DNA of 43,212 bases from Micrococcales bacterium (GCA_009779195.1 WRET01000025.1:1-43212), one strand, 5' to 3'. Positions 33,219 to 42,041 are shown, numbered from the stretch's first letter. Notes: generated from the letters alone by a model not told the origin. Numbers and translations are program-made.

Positions 33219-34117
33219 GACAGCTCCGACGGCGTCGGGGCGAACACGTGACGCAGCAGGTCCTGCATCGCGGCACCGTCACGTGCCCGACCAGCAGCCA
33301 GCAGCAGCGCGGCGGCGTGCGCCCGGGAGGTGGCGTGCATACGTGCTGCACGCTGCGCCCGGGTCCACCCCAGCCGGGACGCCTCGTCCGCGGCGATGGC
33401 GAAGTAGCGGCGCTCCCCGTCGAACCTGCTCCCGTCGAACAACGACGTGCTCGAGGCCGAGGCACGGTGACGCCGGTACGAGAAGCACACGTCCGGCACG
33501 TACAGCAGGCTGCCGGAGTCCATGAGGATGTCCACGACGAGGGCGAGGTCTTGCACGTAGGGGAAGTCGTCGCGAAAACCGGTGCTGACCACGGCATCAC
33601 GCCGGAACACCAGCGACGGCCAGTACAACCAGTTCCCGCGCATCAACGTGACCATCGCCGACTCGCCGGCCAGGAGCCGTGGGGCGCGGCCTCGGGGGCG
33701 CAGCAACCGTTTGACCTGGTCCACCGCGCTGGCCGTGGGATGGCCGTCCGCGTCGACCACCTCGACCCCTGGTTGGATCACCGTCGCCTGGGCGTAGTGC
33801 TCGGCCGCTTCGAGGACCGTGGCCACGTAGTTTTCCCCGAGCAGGTCGTCACAGCCGAGGAAGACCACGAGGTCCGCGCTGGCCAGGCCCAGGCAGCGGC
33901 GGTAGTTCTCGGTGATACCGACATTGGTCTCGTTGCGGACGTAACGCACATGCTCGTGGTCGAGCCCGGTGACATAGGCTCCGGCAGCCGGGTCGTCGTA
34001 GGCGTCGTCCACAACTGTCAACGTCCAGTCGTCGCTGGTCTGCGCCAGCACAGAGTCGACCGTCTCACGCAGCAGCGCTGGGTCGCCCCAGTAGGGGACA
34101 AAGATGTCCAGTGACAC
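33215..34117 (-). CDS. GT2 family glycosyltransferase
   Basis: This 300-residue GT-A enzyme has LDIFVPYWGDPALLRETVDS, LTVVDDAYDDPAAGAYV, the NETNVGITENYRRCL segment and FLGCDDLLGENYVATVLEAA, where CDD stands at the metal site. The region YWPSLVFRRDAVVSTGF is typical of GT2 enzymes acting on surface glycans. The start is GTG 34117 with AAGGA 7-8 nt upstream; ATG 34132 is possible but has no ribosome site. It overlaps the epimerase gene by 4 bp and lies 175 bp downstream of the second flippase gene on the same strand, so all three may be co-expressed. Confidence 0.9.
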   Translation of the reverse strand: MSLDIFVPYWGDPALLRETVDSVLAQTSDDWTLTVVDDAYDDPAAGAYVTGLDHEHVRYVRNETNVGITENYRRCLGLASADLVVFLGCDDLLGENYVATVLEAAEHYAQATVIQPGVEVVDADGHPTASAVDQVKRLLRPRGRAPRLLAGESAMVTLMRGNWLYWPSLVFRRDAVVSTGFRDDFPYVQDLALVVDILMDSGSLLYVPDVCFSYRRHRASASSTSLFDGSRFDGERRYFAIAADEASRLGWTRAQRAARMHATSRAHAAALLLAAGRARDGAAMQDLLRHVFAPTPSELS

Positions 34118-34292
34118 AGCGGCGTCCTTCATCTGTGGTGCCGCAACCTGGCACCGCGGTGATGGACACGACGATACCGGGCATACCGTCACGAATGTGA
34201 GCAATCCTGGCACTGGTGTCACCCGCGTAGCCGGGTCCCCTGCACCACGTGCGCCGCGACCAGGCCGGTCACTGGTCGCGACCGACGCGCGA

Positions 34293-35564
34293 TCAGCCTT
34301 CTGGCCGAACCGGCGGTCGGTGCGCCAGTGCCTGACGCACTGCGACGACATGCACGACCATGCCTGCTGCCGGACCAACGACCAGTGCCCCGACCGAGCA
34401 GACCTCAAGCCCCAGACCGAGCAGGTGCCAGGTGACCAACAACGTCACCCATGCCACCCCAGCAGCGGTCAACCACCCCGCGGCATAAGCCCCGTGGCGG
34501 CCCACGGCCAGTGCTGCAGACCCGAACACAGCCAGCAGACCCATGACCCCAGCCGCCAGCGTCAAGGCAGCGAGCAGCCGGCCGCTGAGCACGTAGTCCG
34601 GACGAAGAAGGCCCAGCAGCCACGGCCCGAGCAGACCGGCCAACCCAGCCAGCACGACACTCACGGCCATGACCAGGGCAGACAGCCTCACCAACGACGC
34701 CGCCCGAGGCCGGGCAGGGTCGAGGAAGTACGAGACCACTGCCCCCTGGAACGCCTGGATCGGCATGAGCAGCCCAGCCCGGGTGAGCATGATCGCCAGC
34801 ACCAGCGGGGCCGACGTCTTCCACGTCTGGGCGTCGACAGTGACGCGCATCACAGTCGGAAAACCGACCACGAGCACCGCGGTCCCCAACGTCGCCGCAC
34901 TGGCCTGGGCGACCTGGCGTGCCAGCACCCTGGCGTCCACGTCGGCGCGGGCGCTGGCCGCCGCACGACCAGCGGGCCACACGAGCAGGACGAGCCACAC
35001 CGCGGACGAGACGACCACGGCCATCTCCACCATGTCCACGCTGGCGGCGGCCAACAGCGCAACGCCGACCGCCACGAGCCTGACCGCGGCCTCGCCCGCG
35101 CTCAGACCCGCCGCGATGTGCCAGCGCCGGTGACCCATGAGCGCCCCTTGCGCCGCGAGGTGCCCGGAGAACGCCACCAGCGACACCAGTGCCACGACGG
35201 CCACGACCAGAGCCCGGCCCGGCAGGACCATCTCATGCCACCACGGCCACGTCACCCCAGCCCCGAACGCCACCACAGCCCCCACACCCAGCGCCACAGG
35301 CATGGTCCGGCTGCGGGCACGAGACGGGTCGAGCACCACGGTCGCGGTCCCCCGGACCACCTCCTGCTGGATCCCCATGAGCACCGCGTAGCAGGCGAAC
35401 ACCGCCGACCAGAACACCAAGAACTCGCCGTTGTCGGCCTTGGTGAGCCAACGCGCAGCGAGCAGCTGGACAACCAACGCAGACACCCCCGAAAACCCCG
35501 ACCCCAAGGCGACCGACACCGCCGCACCCCGGGTCATCACCGGCGTGGGGGCTTGGTCGGCCAT
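34293..35564 (-). CDS. MOP-superfamily polysaccharide flippase (second of two)
   Basis: This 423-residue membrane protein has about twelve to fourteen hydrophobic segments: VALGSGFSGVSALVVQLLAA, then FWSAVFACYAVLMGIQQEVV, LVVAVVALVSLVAFSGHLAA and ALTLAAGVMGLLAVFGSAAL. The GI/QQE motif after the second helix pair and the overall length fit the Wzx/PST branch. It differs clearly from the 29.6-30.8 kb flippase, so it is a second family member and not a duplicate. ATG 35564 has AAGGA 6-7 nt upstream; the frame is open to 36014 but that part overlaps galE. It is divergent from galE. Confidence 0.85.
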   Translation of the reverse strand: MADQAPTPVMTRGAAVSVALGSGFSGVSALVVQLLAARWLTKADNGEFLVFWSAVFACYAVLMGIQQEVVRGTATVVLDPSRARSRTMPVALGVGAVVAFGAGVTWPWWHEMVLPGRALVVAVVALVSLVAFSGHLAAQGALMGHRRWHIAAGLSAGEAAVRLVAVGVALLAAASVDMVEMAVVVSSAVWLVLLVWPAGRAAASARADVDARVLARQVAQASAATLGTAVLVVGFPTVMRVTVDAQTWKTSAPLVLAIMLTRAGLLMPIQAFQGAVVSYFLDPARPRAASLVRLSALVMAVSVVLAGLAGLLGPWLLGLLRPDYVLSGRLLAALTLAAGVMGLLAVFGSAALAVGRHGAYAAGWLTAAGVAWVTLLVTWHLLGLGLEVCSVGALVVGPAAGMVVHVVAVRQALAHRPPVRPEG

Positions 35565-35645
35565 AGGTGTCCTTCGGTTTTCGCGCACGCTCAGCCCAGT
35601 ATCCCCTGGGTGTGGCAGGCCGCTCGCGACATCTGGGCAAATCAG

Positions 35646-35651
35646 TAGGGT
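35646..35651 (+). promoter_or_regulatory. -10 hexamer TAGGGT of galE
   Basis: TAGGGT ends 7 nt before ATG 35659, suggesting a leaderless galE message and favouring that ATG over the one at 35653. Confidence 0.5.
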
Positions 35652-35658
35652 GATGGAC

Positions 35659-36648
35659 ATGGCTGTGTTGGTGACCGGCGGCGCTGGGTACATCGGGGCG
35701 CACCTCGTTCGGCTGCTCACCCAGGCCGGAAGCGAAGTCGTGGTGGTCGACGACCTGTCCACCGGGACGGTCGGGCGGGTCGGCGACGTACCGCTGGTGC
35801 GCCTCGACCTGGCGGACCCAGCCGCCATCCCAGACCTGGTCACGACGCTGCGCACGTACGAGGTCGACGAGGTCTTCCACTTCGCGGCGCGCAAGAACGT
35901 GCCCGAGTCGTTCCGACGTCCGACCTGGTACGCCCGCCAGAACGTCGGCGGGCTGACCAACCTGCTCGACGCCATGCACGAGGCGCGGGTCACCCGGATC
36001 GTCTTCAGCTCCACGGCTGCGGTCTACGGAGCGCCACGTGGCGCCCAGGTGCACGAAGCCGACCCGACCGAACCGGTCAACCCCTACGGGTGGACCAAGC
36101 TCACTGGGGAGTGGCTGGTCCGCGACGCGGCAGCGGCATGGGGGCTATGCGGTGTGGCGCTGCGCTACTTCAACGTGGCCGGGGCGGGCTGGCCGGACCT
36201 GGGTGACCTCCAGGTCGCGAACCTTGTGACGATGGTTCTCGACCGGATCACCCGCGGCGAACCGCCAGCAGTCTTCGGAACCGACTACCCGACGCCGGAC
36301 GGCACCTGCGTGCGTGACTTCATCCACGTCATGGACCTGGTGCACGCTCATGTCGCCGCTCTGCCCGCCCTCGACGTGAACCCCTGGACGGTGTTCAACG
36401 TCGGCACAGGAACCGGCGCGTCAGTGCTAGAAGTGGTCCGCGGGCTGCAACGGGTCGTTGGCGCCAGCGACGAGGTGGCCTGGGCCGGGCGCCGTGCTGG
36501 CGACCAGGCGGCGGTCGTCGCCGACCCCACGCAGATCAACGAGTCGTTGGGCTGGCGGGCCCGCCACACGCTCGACGACATCCTCACCGACGCTTGGGGT
36601 GCTTGGTGCCACACCCGGCCGCTGGCAAAGGTGGCCACGGACCACTGA
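35659..36648 (+). CDS. galE: UDP-glucose 4-epimerase
   Basis: This 329-residue extended SDR has VTGGAGYIGAHLV at the N-terminus (NAD site), VVVVDDLSTG, FHFAARKNVPESFRRPTWYA, the FSSTAAVYG block and the catalytic NPYGWTKL (Tyr and Lys near 141-145). LRYFNVAGAGWPDLGD and the later DYPTPDGTCVRDFIHVMDLV are strongly GalE-like. It interconverts UDP-glucose and UDP-galactose for the surface glycan. The start is ATG 35659 by its spacing to TAGGGT; ATG 35653 would add two residues. Its stop is 2 bp from the convergent DUF2304 stop. Confidence 0.93.
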   Translation: MAVLVTGGAGYIGAHLVRLLTQAGSEVVVVDDLSTGTVGRVGDVPLVRLDLADPAAIPDLVTTLRTYEVDEVFHFAARKNVPESFRRPTWYARQNVGGLTNLLDAMHEARVTRIVFSSTAAVYGAPRGAQVHEADPTEPVNPYGWTKLTGEWLVRDAAAAWGLCGVALRYFNVAGAGWPDLGDLQVANLVTMVLDRITRGEPPAVFGTDYPTPDGTCVRDFIHVMDLVHAHVAALPALDVNPWTVFNVGTGTGASVLEVVRGLQRVVGASDEVAWAGRRAGDQAAVVADPTQINESLGWRARHTLDDILTDAWGAWCHTRPLAKVATDH

Positions 36649-36650
36649 CG

Positions 36651-37028
36651 TCAGCTGGTTTGTGGGTCCTCGGTGCTCTGGTCACCAGTGCGCGCGGCTT
36701 CGCCAGCCGGTGTGGCCTCAGCCAGGGCCAGCCGGCGGGCCAGCAGCGTGACCTGCGCCTCCACCCCACGAAAGTGCAGGTGGGTAGCCGCGACGAAGAA
36801 GAGCATGACGAGGACGAACATGTACAGCAGCAGATCGGCACCCCGCCCCACGCCTACCGCGTTGGCCACGACCGTCCAGACGTCTTGGAAAAGCACCGAC
36901 GCTGCGAACACCATCCCGAACACCACCATGGCCAGCCGCCGCAACGCCAGCATCTTCGACCCACGCGAACGCAGCAGCACAACAGTGACGGCCGCTATGC
37001 CAGCGATGATGATGATCTTTATCCACAC
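36651..37028 (-). CDS. DUF2304 family membrane protein
   Basis: This 125-residue protein has three hydrophobic segments (WIKIIIIAGIAAVTVVLL, LAMVVFGMVFAASVLF, LLLYMFVLVMLFFVAATHLH) followed by a helical cytoplasmic tail (EAQVTLLARRLALAEA). It matches DUF2304, which accompanies DPM1-like GT2 enzymes as a small membrane partner, as here: it starts 10 bp after the GT2 stop. It may anchor or assist the GT2 enzyme. The start is GTG 37028; TAGGGT ends 7 nt upstream and includes the GT2 stop codon, which could be a leaderless internal promoter. Confidence 0.88.
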   Translation of the reverse strand: MWIKIIIIAGIAAVTVVLLRSRGSKMLALRRLAMVVFGMVFAASVLFQDVWTVVANAVGVGRGADLLLYMFVLVMLFFVAATHLHFRGVEAQVTLLARRLALAEATPAGEAARTGDQSTEDPQTS

Positions 37029-37035
37029 AGCCTGG

Positions 37036-37041
37036 ACCCTA
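37036..37041 (-). promoter_or_regulatory. -10-like hexamer TAGGGT overlapping the GT2 stop
   Basis: TAGGGT on the minus strand starts with the TAG stop of the GT2 gene and ends 7 nt before GTG 37028. It is the second case of this arrangement in the cluster. Chance cannot be excluded. Confidence 0.35.
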
Positions 37042-37707
37042 CCGGTAGAGGAGCTCGGTGAGGATGTTGACCGAGTTCCAGATCGACTGCCCTTTGCTGC
37101 GCGAGTAGTCGGTGTACAGCACGTGCACGGGGCTCTCGGCGAAACGCAGCTTGGCCTTGGCGACCTGGGAGACGATCTCCGAAGCGTGCGCCATACGGTT
37201 CTGGCGGATGTGCACGGCCTGCAACGCCTGCCGGTTGAACGCCCGTAGGCCGTTGTGGGCGTCGGTCAGACGCAGACCCGTGGTCAAGTTCGACATGCCG
37301 GTGGCGACACGCAGGACGGCCTTCTTGGCCCGGCTCGGTGTGGTCCGCTCGTCAAGGAACCGTGAGCCGAACACCACGTCCACCTCACCGGTCCGCAGCA
37401 GCTCGACCATGGCGACCACGTCGTCGACCTGGTGCTGCCCGTCGGCGTCGAACGTCACCGCGTACTGCATCGCAGGGTCGGCCAAGACGTACTCGAACCC
37501 GGTCTGCAGAGCAGCACCCTGGCCCAGGTTGAGCGGGTGACGCACCACCTGGGCACCGGCCGCCTGGGCCAGGTCCCCCGAACCGTCGTAGGAGCCGTCG
37601 TCGACGCACACAACCTTGTCGAACGTCTGGAGGGCTTGTGTCACGACGTCGGCGATCACCGCCCCCTCGTTGAACAGCGGCACGACCAGCCAGGTGTCGT
37701 CGAACAT
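37039..37707 (-). CDS. DPM1-like GT2 glycosyltransferase
   Basis: This 222-residue protein is a short GT2 enzyme of the dolichyl/polyprenyl-phosphate sugar synthase type: WLVVPLFNEGAVIADVVTQ, VVCVDDGSYDGSGDLAQ, HPLNLGQGAALQTGFEYVL, FDADGQHQVDDVVAMV and FGSRFLDERTTP. It lacks its own membrane helices, in keeping with the DUF2304 partner encoded next. Such enzymes load a sugar on polyprenyl phosphate for use outside the membrane, for example by GT-C enzymes. ATG 37707 has AGGGAG 5-6 nt upstream. It is divergent from the DUF2142 gene across about 90 bp. Confidence 0.92.
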   Translation of the reverse strand: MFDDTWLVVPLFNEGAVIADVVTQALQTFDKVVCVDDGSYDGSGDLAQAAGAQVVRHPLNLGQGAALQTGFEYVLADPAMQYAVTFDADGQHQVDDVVAMVELLRTGEVDVVFGSRFLDERTTPSRAKKAVLRVATGMSNLTTGLRLTDAHNGLRAFNRQALQAVHIRQNRMAHASEIVSQVAKAKLRFAESPVHVLYTDYSRSKGQSIWNSVNILTELLYR

Positions 37708-37786
37708 ACGATCTCCCTTCGGGCACAGGATAACGGCCAGCCCAAGGTGCCGCCGCCGAACCGCGGCAGGCGGAGCCCCGAGCCAC

Positions 37787-37792
37787 TACGGT
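37787..37792 (+). promoter_or_regulatory. -10 hexamer TACGGT of the DUF2142 gene
   Basis: TACGGT ends 6 nt before GTG 37799 and no ribosome site is present, so the message is probably leaderless. Confidence 0.55.
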
Positions 37793-37798
37793 GGCGTT

Positions 37799-39436
37799 GT
37801 GAGCCGCCTTTCCCGGCCAGCACCAGCTGTGCTGCGCGCCGCAACGACAACGCTGTTCGCGGTGGTAGCGCTGGTCGCCTGGGCCCTCGCTTCACCCGTC
37901 GGTTCGGCACCTGACGACGACTACCACATCGTGAGCATCTGGTGCGGCCGCGGCGATGCCGACGGGTTCTGCCAGCCGAGCGACGTGCCCGGTGAACGCA
38001 AGGTCCCCCGGCAGTTCCTCGACGCGCCGTGCTTCGCCTTCGACCCCGCGAAGTCGGCCGCCTGCCAGCCTGCTTTCGTCGCCGACCCGGAGCTGGTCTC
38101 CACGAACCGCGGCAACTTCGACGGGGACTACCCTCCGGTCTACTACTGGACGATGAACTGGTTCGCCGGCCGTCACCTCGTGCAGTCGGTGCTGCTCATG
38201 CGCCTGGTCAACATCTTCGTCGCCGTGGCGATGGTCACCGCGGTCGCGGTGCTGTCTCCTCCAGGGGTCCGGCGTGCGGTCGTCGCCGCCGCGAGCCTGA
38301 CGGTGGTGCCGCTGGGGCTGTTCATGCTCACCTCGGTCAATCCTTCGAGCTGGGCGCTGACGAGTGCGTTCACCTTCACGTTTGCTCTGGTCGGCTACCT
38401 GGTCACATCCGGACGCCGACGCAGGGTGCTCGCCGGCATGGCGGCGCTGAGCCTCCTGATCGGTGCTGGCGCACGCGGGGACGCAGGGCTGTACGCGGCG
38501 TTCGGCGCGGTGCTGGCGGTGCTGGTCGCCTGGCGTTCCGGTGTCCGCAAAGACCTCGTCGTGCCGGGGGTGCTGGCGCTCGCGGGGCTGGTGACTTTCT
38601 TGTCGGTGGGCCAGTCCGACAACGCGAACCTGGATCCTGGGTCCCGTCCCTCGGTGAGCGACATGGTCTGGACCATGTTCGACATTCCTTCGCTGTGGAC
38701 CGGGTCGATGGGGAACTGGGGCCTGGGGTGGCTGGACACGTACGCCTCACCTGTGGTGTGGATAGCGTCCTGGAGCGTGCTCGTCGGAGGTGTTTTCGCT
38801 GCCCTGCCCTCCAAGGACCGTCGTCACCAGCTGGCCCTGGTCGCCCTGGGGGCGGCTGTGTGGATCGTGCCGGGGTACACCCAGATCCGGTCCGGCTACC
38901 CCGTCGGTGGATGGGTCCAGCCCCGGTACATCCTGCCGCTGGTCGCCATGCTCGTCGGGGTCGCTTTCTTGCGGACCACCGGTGGCGTGCGCTGGACCAA
39001 GGTTCAGTGGCTGCTCGCTGTGGTGGCCCTCACGGTGGCCAACTCGGTCGGTCTGTTCAACACCATGCGTCGTTTCACCACCGGTTCCGACGTCGGGGGC
39101 CTCAACCTCGGCAACAGCACCGAGTGGTGGTGGGCGATGCCTGTCGGGCCGATGGCCGTGTGGTTCGTGGGGTCGGTGGCTTTTGGCGTGGCGATCACAG
39201 GTCTGCTCGGAACGCTGAAACAGGCTGTCGAACCGTCCGCGGCACCGGTCCAACTCGCGGCTGTTCAGACGGCAGACCCTGCTCCGACGGCAGACCCTGG
39301 GCACGGCGAACCTGGGCACGACAAACCTGGGCACGACGAACCCGGGCGGGACGAGCCAGCACCAGAGGTTGACCGGGACCCGCCTACGGAACCCGTACCG
39401 TCTGACAGCCGAACGACGAGTTCGTCTGACGCTTGA
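37799..39436 (+). CDS. DUF2142 family multi-membrane protein (possible GT-C)
   Basis: This 545-residue protein has an N-terminal membrane helix, an external region with PDDDYHIVSIWC and DYPPVYYWTMNWFAG (about 35-140), and then about nine membrane helices. These landmarks match DUF2142, predicted to be a GT-C-type glycosyltransferase that uses polyprenyl-phosphate sugars; the acidic DDD after the first helix would be the catalytic site by analogy. The adjacent DPM1-like GT2 enzyme could supply that donor. The last 60 residues are a charged tail with GEPGHDKPGHDEPGRDEP repeats. Its 3' end overlaps the convergent DUF1906 gene by 53 bp. The start is GTG 37799. Confidence 0.88.
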   Translation: MSRLSRPAPAVLRAATTTLFAVVALVAWALASPVGSAPDDDYHIVSIWCGRGDADGFCQPSDVPGERKVPRQFLDAPCFAFDPAKSAACQPAFVADPELVSTNRGNFDGDYPPVYYWTMNWFAGRHLVQSVLLMRLVNIFVAVAMVTAVAVLSPPGVRRAVVAAASLTVVPLGLFMLTSVNPSSWALTSAFTFTFALVGYLVTSGRRRRVLAGMAALSLLIGAGARGDAGLYAAFGAVLAVLVAWRSGVRKDLVVPGVLALAGLVTFLSVGQSDNANLDPGSRPSVSDMVWTMFDIPSLWTGSMGNWGLGWLDTYASPVVWIASWSVLVGGVFAALPSKDRRHQLALVALGAAVWIVPGYTQIRSGYPVGGWVQPRYILPLVAMLVGVAFLRTTGGVRWTKVQWLLAVVALTVANSVGLFNTMRRFTTGSDVGGLNLGNSTEWWWAMPVGPMAVWFVGSVAFGVAITGLLGTLKQAVEPSAAPVQLAAVQTADPAPTADPGHGEPGHDKPGHDEPGRDEPAPEVDRDPPTEPVPSDSRTTSSSDA

Positions 39437-40645
39437 CGTTCACGGAATAGACGCACACGTTGTGCTGTCCAGCACGGACCGCCGACGTGATGGAGAACCC
39501 GTGGTTCGGCCCGGCCCACGGGTAGACCTTGGCCACGTCGGGGCGTGCCCCGGTGGCGTATGCCATCGACGCGAGCACGCCGTCGGAGTACACCTGCACG
39601 ACCATGGCGTCGGCATTCAAAGGGTCGACCGTCCACCCGGCCGCTGTGACCTTGCCCGTGGTGGCCGACAGCGCCTCGACCCGTCCCAGGGGCTTGCCGC
39701 TGTTGACGGAGGCTGTCTGGCAGCCGAACGACGAGCTGGTCCCGCGAGCCATGCTCACGGCGTAGACGCACACCTGGTGCTGCCCCGCCGACGCAGCCAC
39801 CGACTCCGAGAACCCGTGGTTGGGACCCGCCGACGGGTACGCCTTGCCCACGTCAGGGCGAGAGCGCGTCGCCCAGACCATCGTCGCCAGCTTCCCGTCG
39901 AGGTACACCTGGACGATGACCGGGTCTTTGGTCAGCGGGTCGATCGCCCACCCCGCGACGTCGACGCTCCCTGCCCCGCCCTTGACCAGCTCGGTCCGTC
40001 CTGCTGGCTGCACCGGCAGGGCGTTGACCTTCTGGCAGCCGAACGCCGAGCTGGCGTCGCGGACCATGCTCACCGCGTAGACGCACACCTGCCGCGACCC
40101 CGGCGACGTGCTCAGCGACAGCGAGAACCCGTGGTTGGGACCTGCCCAGGGGTACGCCTTGGCCACGTCAGGGCGAGAGCGGGTCGCCCAGACCATCGTC
40201 GCCAGCTTCCCGTCGACGTACGCCTGGACGATGAGCGGGTCGTTGGTCGCTGGGTCGATGGCCCAGCCGCCGACCTCCACACCACCGACCACGCCTTTGG
40301 TGATCTCGGTCCGCCCGATCGGGTTCGGTGCGGGGACGGTGACCTTCTTGCAGCCGAGAGTCACGTTCGTCCCCGCCGCGGTGTTGACCGCGTAGACGCA
40401 CACCGACCGCGAACCAGCCGTCGCCGAGACGCTGGTGTCGAACCCGTGCGCAGACCCTGCCAAGGGGTATGCCGCACCGACGTCAGGACGCGACTTGTTG
40501 GCCCACACCGTGGTCCGCAACCTCCCGTCCACGTACACCTGGATGGTGATCGTCTCTTGGCTGCGTGGGTCGATGGCCCACCCGCCGACGCGCACCGTGC
40601 CAGGCGCAGCTCTGACCGACTCGAGCTGCCCGGTCGGACGGCCGC
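39384..40645 (-). repeat. Four tandem 315-bp coding repeats
   Basis: The codons for the GW-x-DP core recur at plus-strand 39622, 39937, 40252 and 40567, exactly 315 bp apart, encoding four 105-residue units. The two inner units are the most alike. The Cys pair in each unit suggests one disulfide per module, fitting an extracellular location. Confidence 0.85.
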
Positions 40646-42041
40646 CGCGAGAGTCGGTGTTGAAAAGGTTGGAGTCGATGTTGATGAGGACCCCACCATG
40701 GGTCTCGTTGTGCCCTCCCTGGTACTGGCGACCACGCTGGGAGTCCTTCCACAGGTTGTCGGGCAGGCCGGTCTGCCCGTACAGCGCCTTGGAGACAGGG
40801 CTCGACCACCGGGCGAACCAGATCTTGTCCGGAGGGGAATAGCCTGGTTTGCCCCAAGCGTCGGCGAGGTCCTTGATCCCGGTGGACAACGAGCTGTACA
40901 CCCCAGACGAATACTTGTTGTAATGCAAGGTGTCGGTCCACGACGTCAAGAAGGCCCGCACCGAGGCAGTGCACGACGACGGGTAGCTCTCCATGTCGTA
41001 GTAGATGTCTGACCCAGGCGGCAGCCCGAGCGCAGACGCCTTGGCGATGGCGTCCAGAGCCGCATCCCTGCCCTGCTCCCACTCCAAGCCGGGGGTGACC
41101 CGGAACGAGAAGCTGGTGCACGACGCCTGGCGTCCGACGTAGATCGGCACCGTCGACCATCCCATACCCGTCACCTGGCTCATCCACGACGTGGTGAGGT
41201 TGGTCTGTGCGCAGGCACGCGCTCCCCCGCCGATGTACACCCCGACCGCCCGGTACGGCGATGCCAGCCACGCCTGCATCTGGCCCAACGACGGCGCGGT
41301 GCAGGCGTCGAAGCCCTCGCCGTGCGCCCACGTGACCGACTTGTCGAGCGGCACGACGGCTGCTGCCGGGGCGGGGGCGACGGCGGCGGCGCGGCCCACG
41401 GGCAGCAGAGCACCCAGAGCCACGAGCGCCGGTGTGGGGTCGCCGCCGAACGAGGCCACCGCGACCAGGTCAGTGCCGGCCAGGGCCACGACGAGCTCGC
41501 CAGCGGTCCTCTGTTCGCCTGTGAGCTCAGGCACCTGCCCGACCAGGGCCGTGACGGCCCCTGGGGGCAGCTCGGCAGCTGGGAACAGCGACAACGTCGT
41601 GGTGCGGTCCAACGATGTGGTGGGGCAGACCGGTTCGGCTGCCACACCCAGGTACACCACGGTGCGGTCCAGCCGGGGGCAGGCTGTCGGGTCGGCCTCC
41701 AGGTCCACCAGGTCCCACCCGTCGGGCACCGTCACCTGCACTCCGTGGTAAACCACGGTGGTCGGTGCTGGCGCCGTCGGGTCGGCCGGGTCAGCCGGGT
41801 CGGCTGGTGGGTCTGTGGACGGGTTCACAGGTACGGTGGGCGTGGTCGGGTCGGGTGTCATGCCCGGCGTGAGCGGCATGAGACCGGCGAACGGGTCGGG
41901 CGGGTCGGTGGCGACGGGTTCGGGTTCAGTCGGCACCTGCTGCACACCGAGCGCTGCGGGAGCCAGACCGAAGACCATGACGAGCGTCGTGAACACCACG
42001 ACGCTCGTCCGGGAGAACCCTGGGACACACCGTTTCACCAT
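39384..42041 (-). CDS. Secreted DUF1906 (Rv2525c-like) protein with four C-terminal repeats
   Basis: This 885-residue protein has a signal peptide (SRTSVVVFTTLVMVFGLAPAALG, about 9-31), a Pro/Asp/Thr-rich wall-spanning stretch (about 35-95) and a Val/Thr-rich domain (95-215). A DUF1906 glycoside-hydrolase-like domain follows (about 220-455) with KSVTWAHGEGFDACTAPSLG, YRAVGVYIGGGARACAQTNL and IYYDMESYP, whose Asp/Glu sit where a TIM-barrel catalytic pair would be. Four repeats of 105 residues follow, each with GWAIDP, VDGKLATMVWA, SRPDV, NHGF and a Cys pair in VCVYAV and GCQ. It is probably a cell-wall-bound or released polysaccharide-active enzyme; activity is unproven for the family. ATG 42041 has AGGAGG 8 nt upstream. 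Confidence 0.88.
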   Translation of the reverse strand: MVKRCVPGFSRTSVVVFTTLVMVFGLAPAALGVQQVPTEPEPVATDPPDPFAGLMPLTPGMTPDPTTPTVPVNPSTDPPADPADPADPTAPAPTTVVYHGVQVTVPDGWDLVDLEADPTACPRLDRTVVYLGVAAEPVCPTTSLDRTTTLSLFPAAELPPGAVTALVGQVPELTGEQRTAGELVVALAGTDLVAVASFGGDPTPALVALGALLPVGRAAAVAPAPAAAVVPLDKSVTWAHGEGFDACTAPSLGQMQAWLASPYRAVGVYIGGGARACAQTNLTTSWMSQVTGMGWSTVPIYVGRQASCTSFSFRVTPGLEWEQGRDAALDAIAKASALGLPPGSDIYYDMESYPSSCTASVRAFLTSWTDTLHYNKYSSGVYSSLSTGIKDLADAWGKPGYSPPDKIWFARWSSPVSKALYGQTGLPDNLWKDSQRGRQYQGGHNETHGGVLINIDSNLFNTDSRGGRPTGQLESVRAAPGTVRVGGWAIDPRSQETITIQVYVDGRLRTTVWANKSRPDVGAAYPLAGSAHGFDTSVSATAGSRSVCVYAVNTAAGTNVTLGCKKVTVPAPNPIGRTEITKGVVGGVEVGGWAIDPATNDPLIVQAYVDGKLATMVWATRSRPDVAKAYPWAGPNHGFSLSLSTSPGSRQVCVYAVSMVRDASSAFGCQKVNALPVQPAGRTELVKGGAGSVDVAGWAIDPLTKDPVIVQVYLDGKLATMVWATRSRPDVGKAYPSAGPNHGFSESVAASAGQHQVCVYAVSMARGTSSSFGCQTASVNSGKPLGRVEALSATTGKVTAAGWTVDPLNADAMVVQVYSDGVLASMAYATGARPDVAKVYPWAGPNHGFSITSAVRAGQHNVCVYSVNVKRQTNSSFGCQTVRVP

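Noticed and set aside
35565..36014. N-terminal extension of the second flippase
   Set aside because: It overlaps galE on the opposite strand and has no membrane or flippase character; ATG 35564 has a ribosome site.
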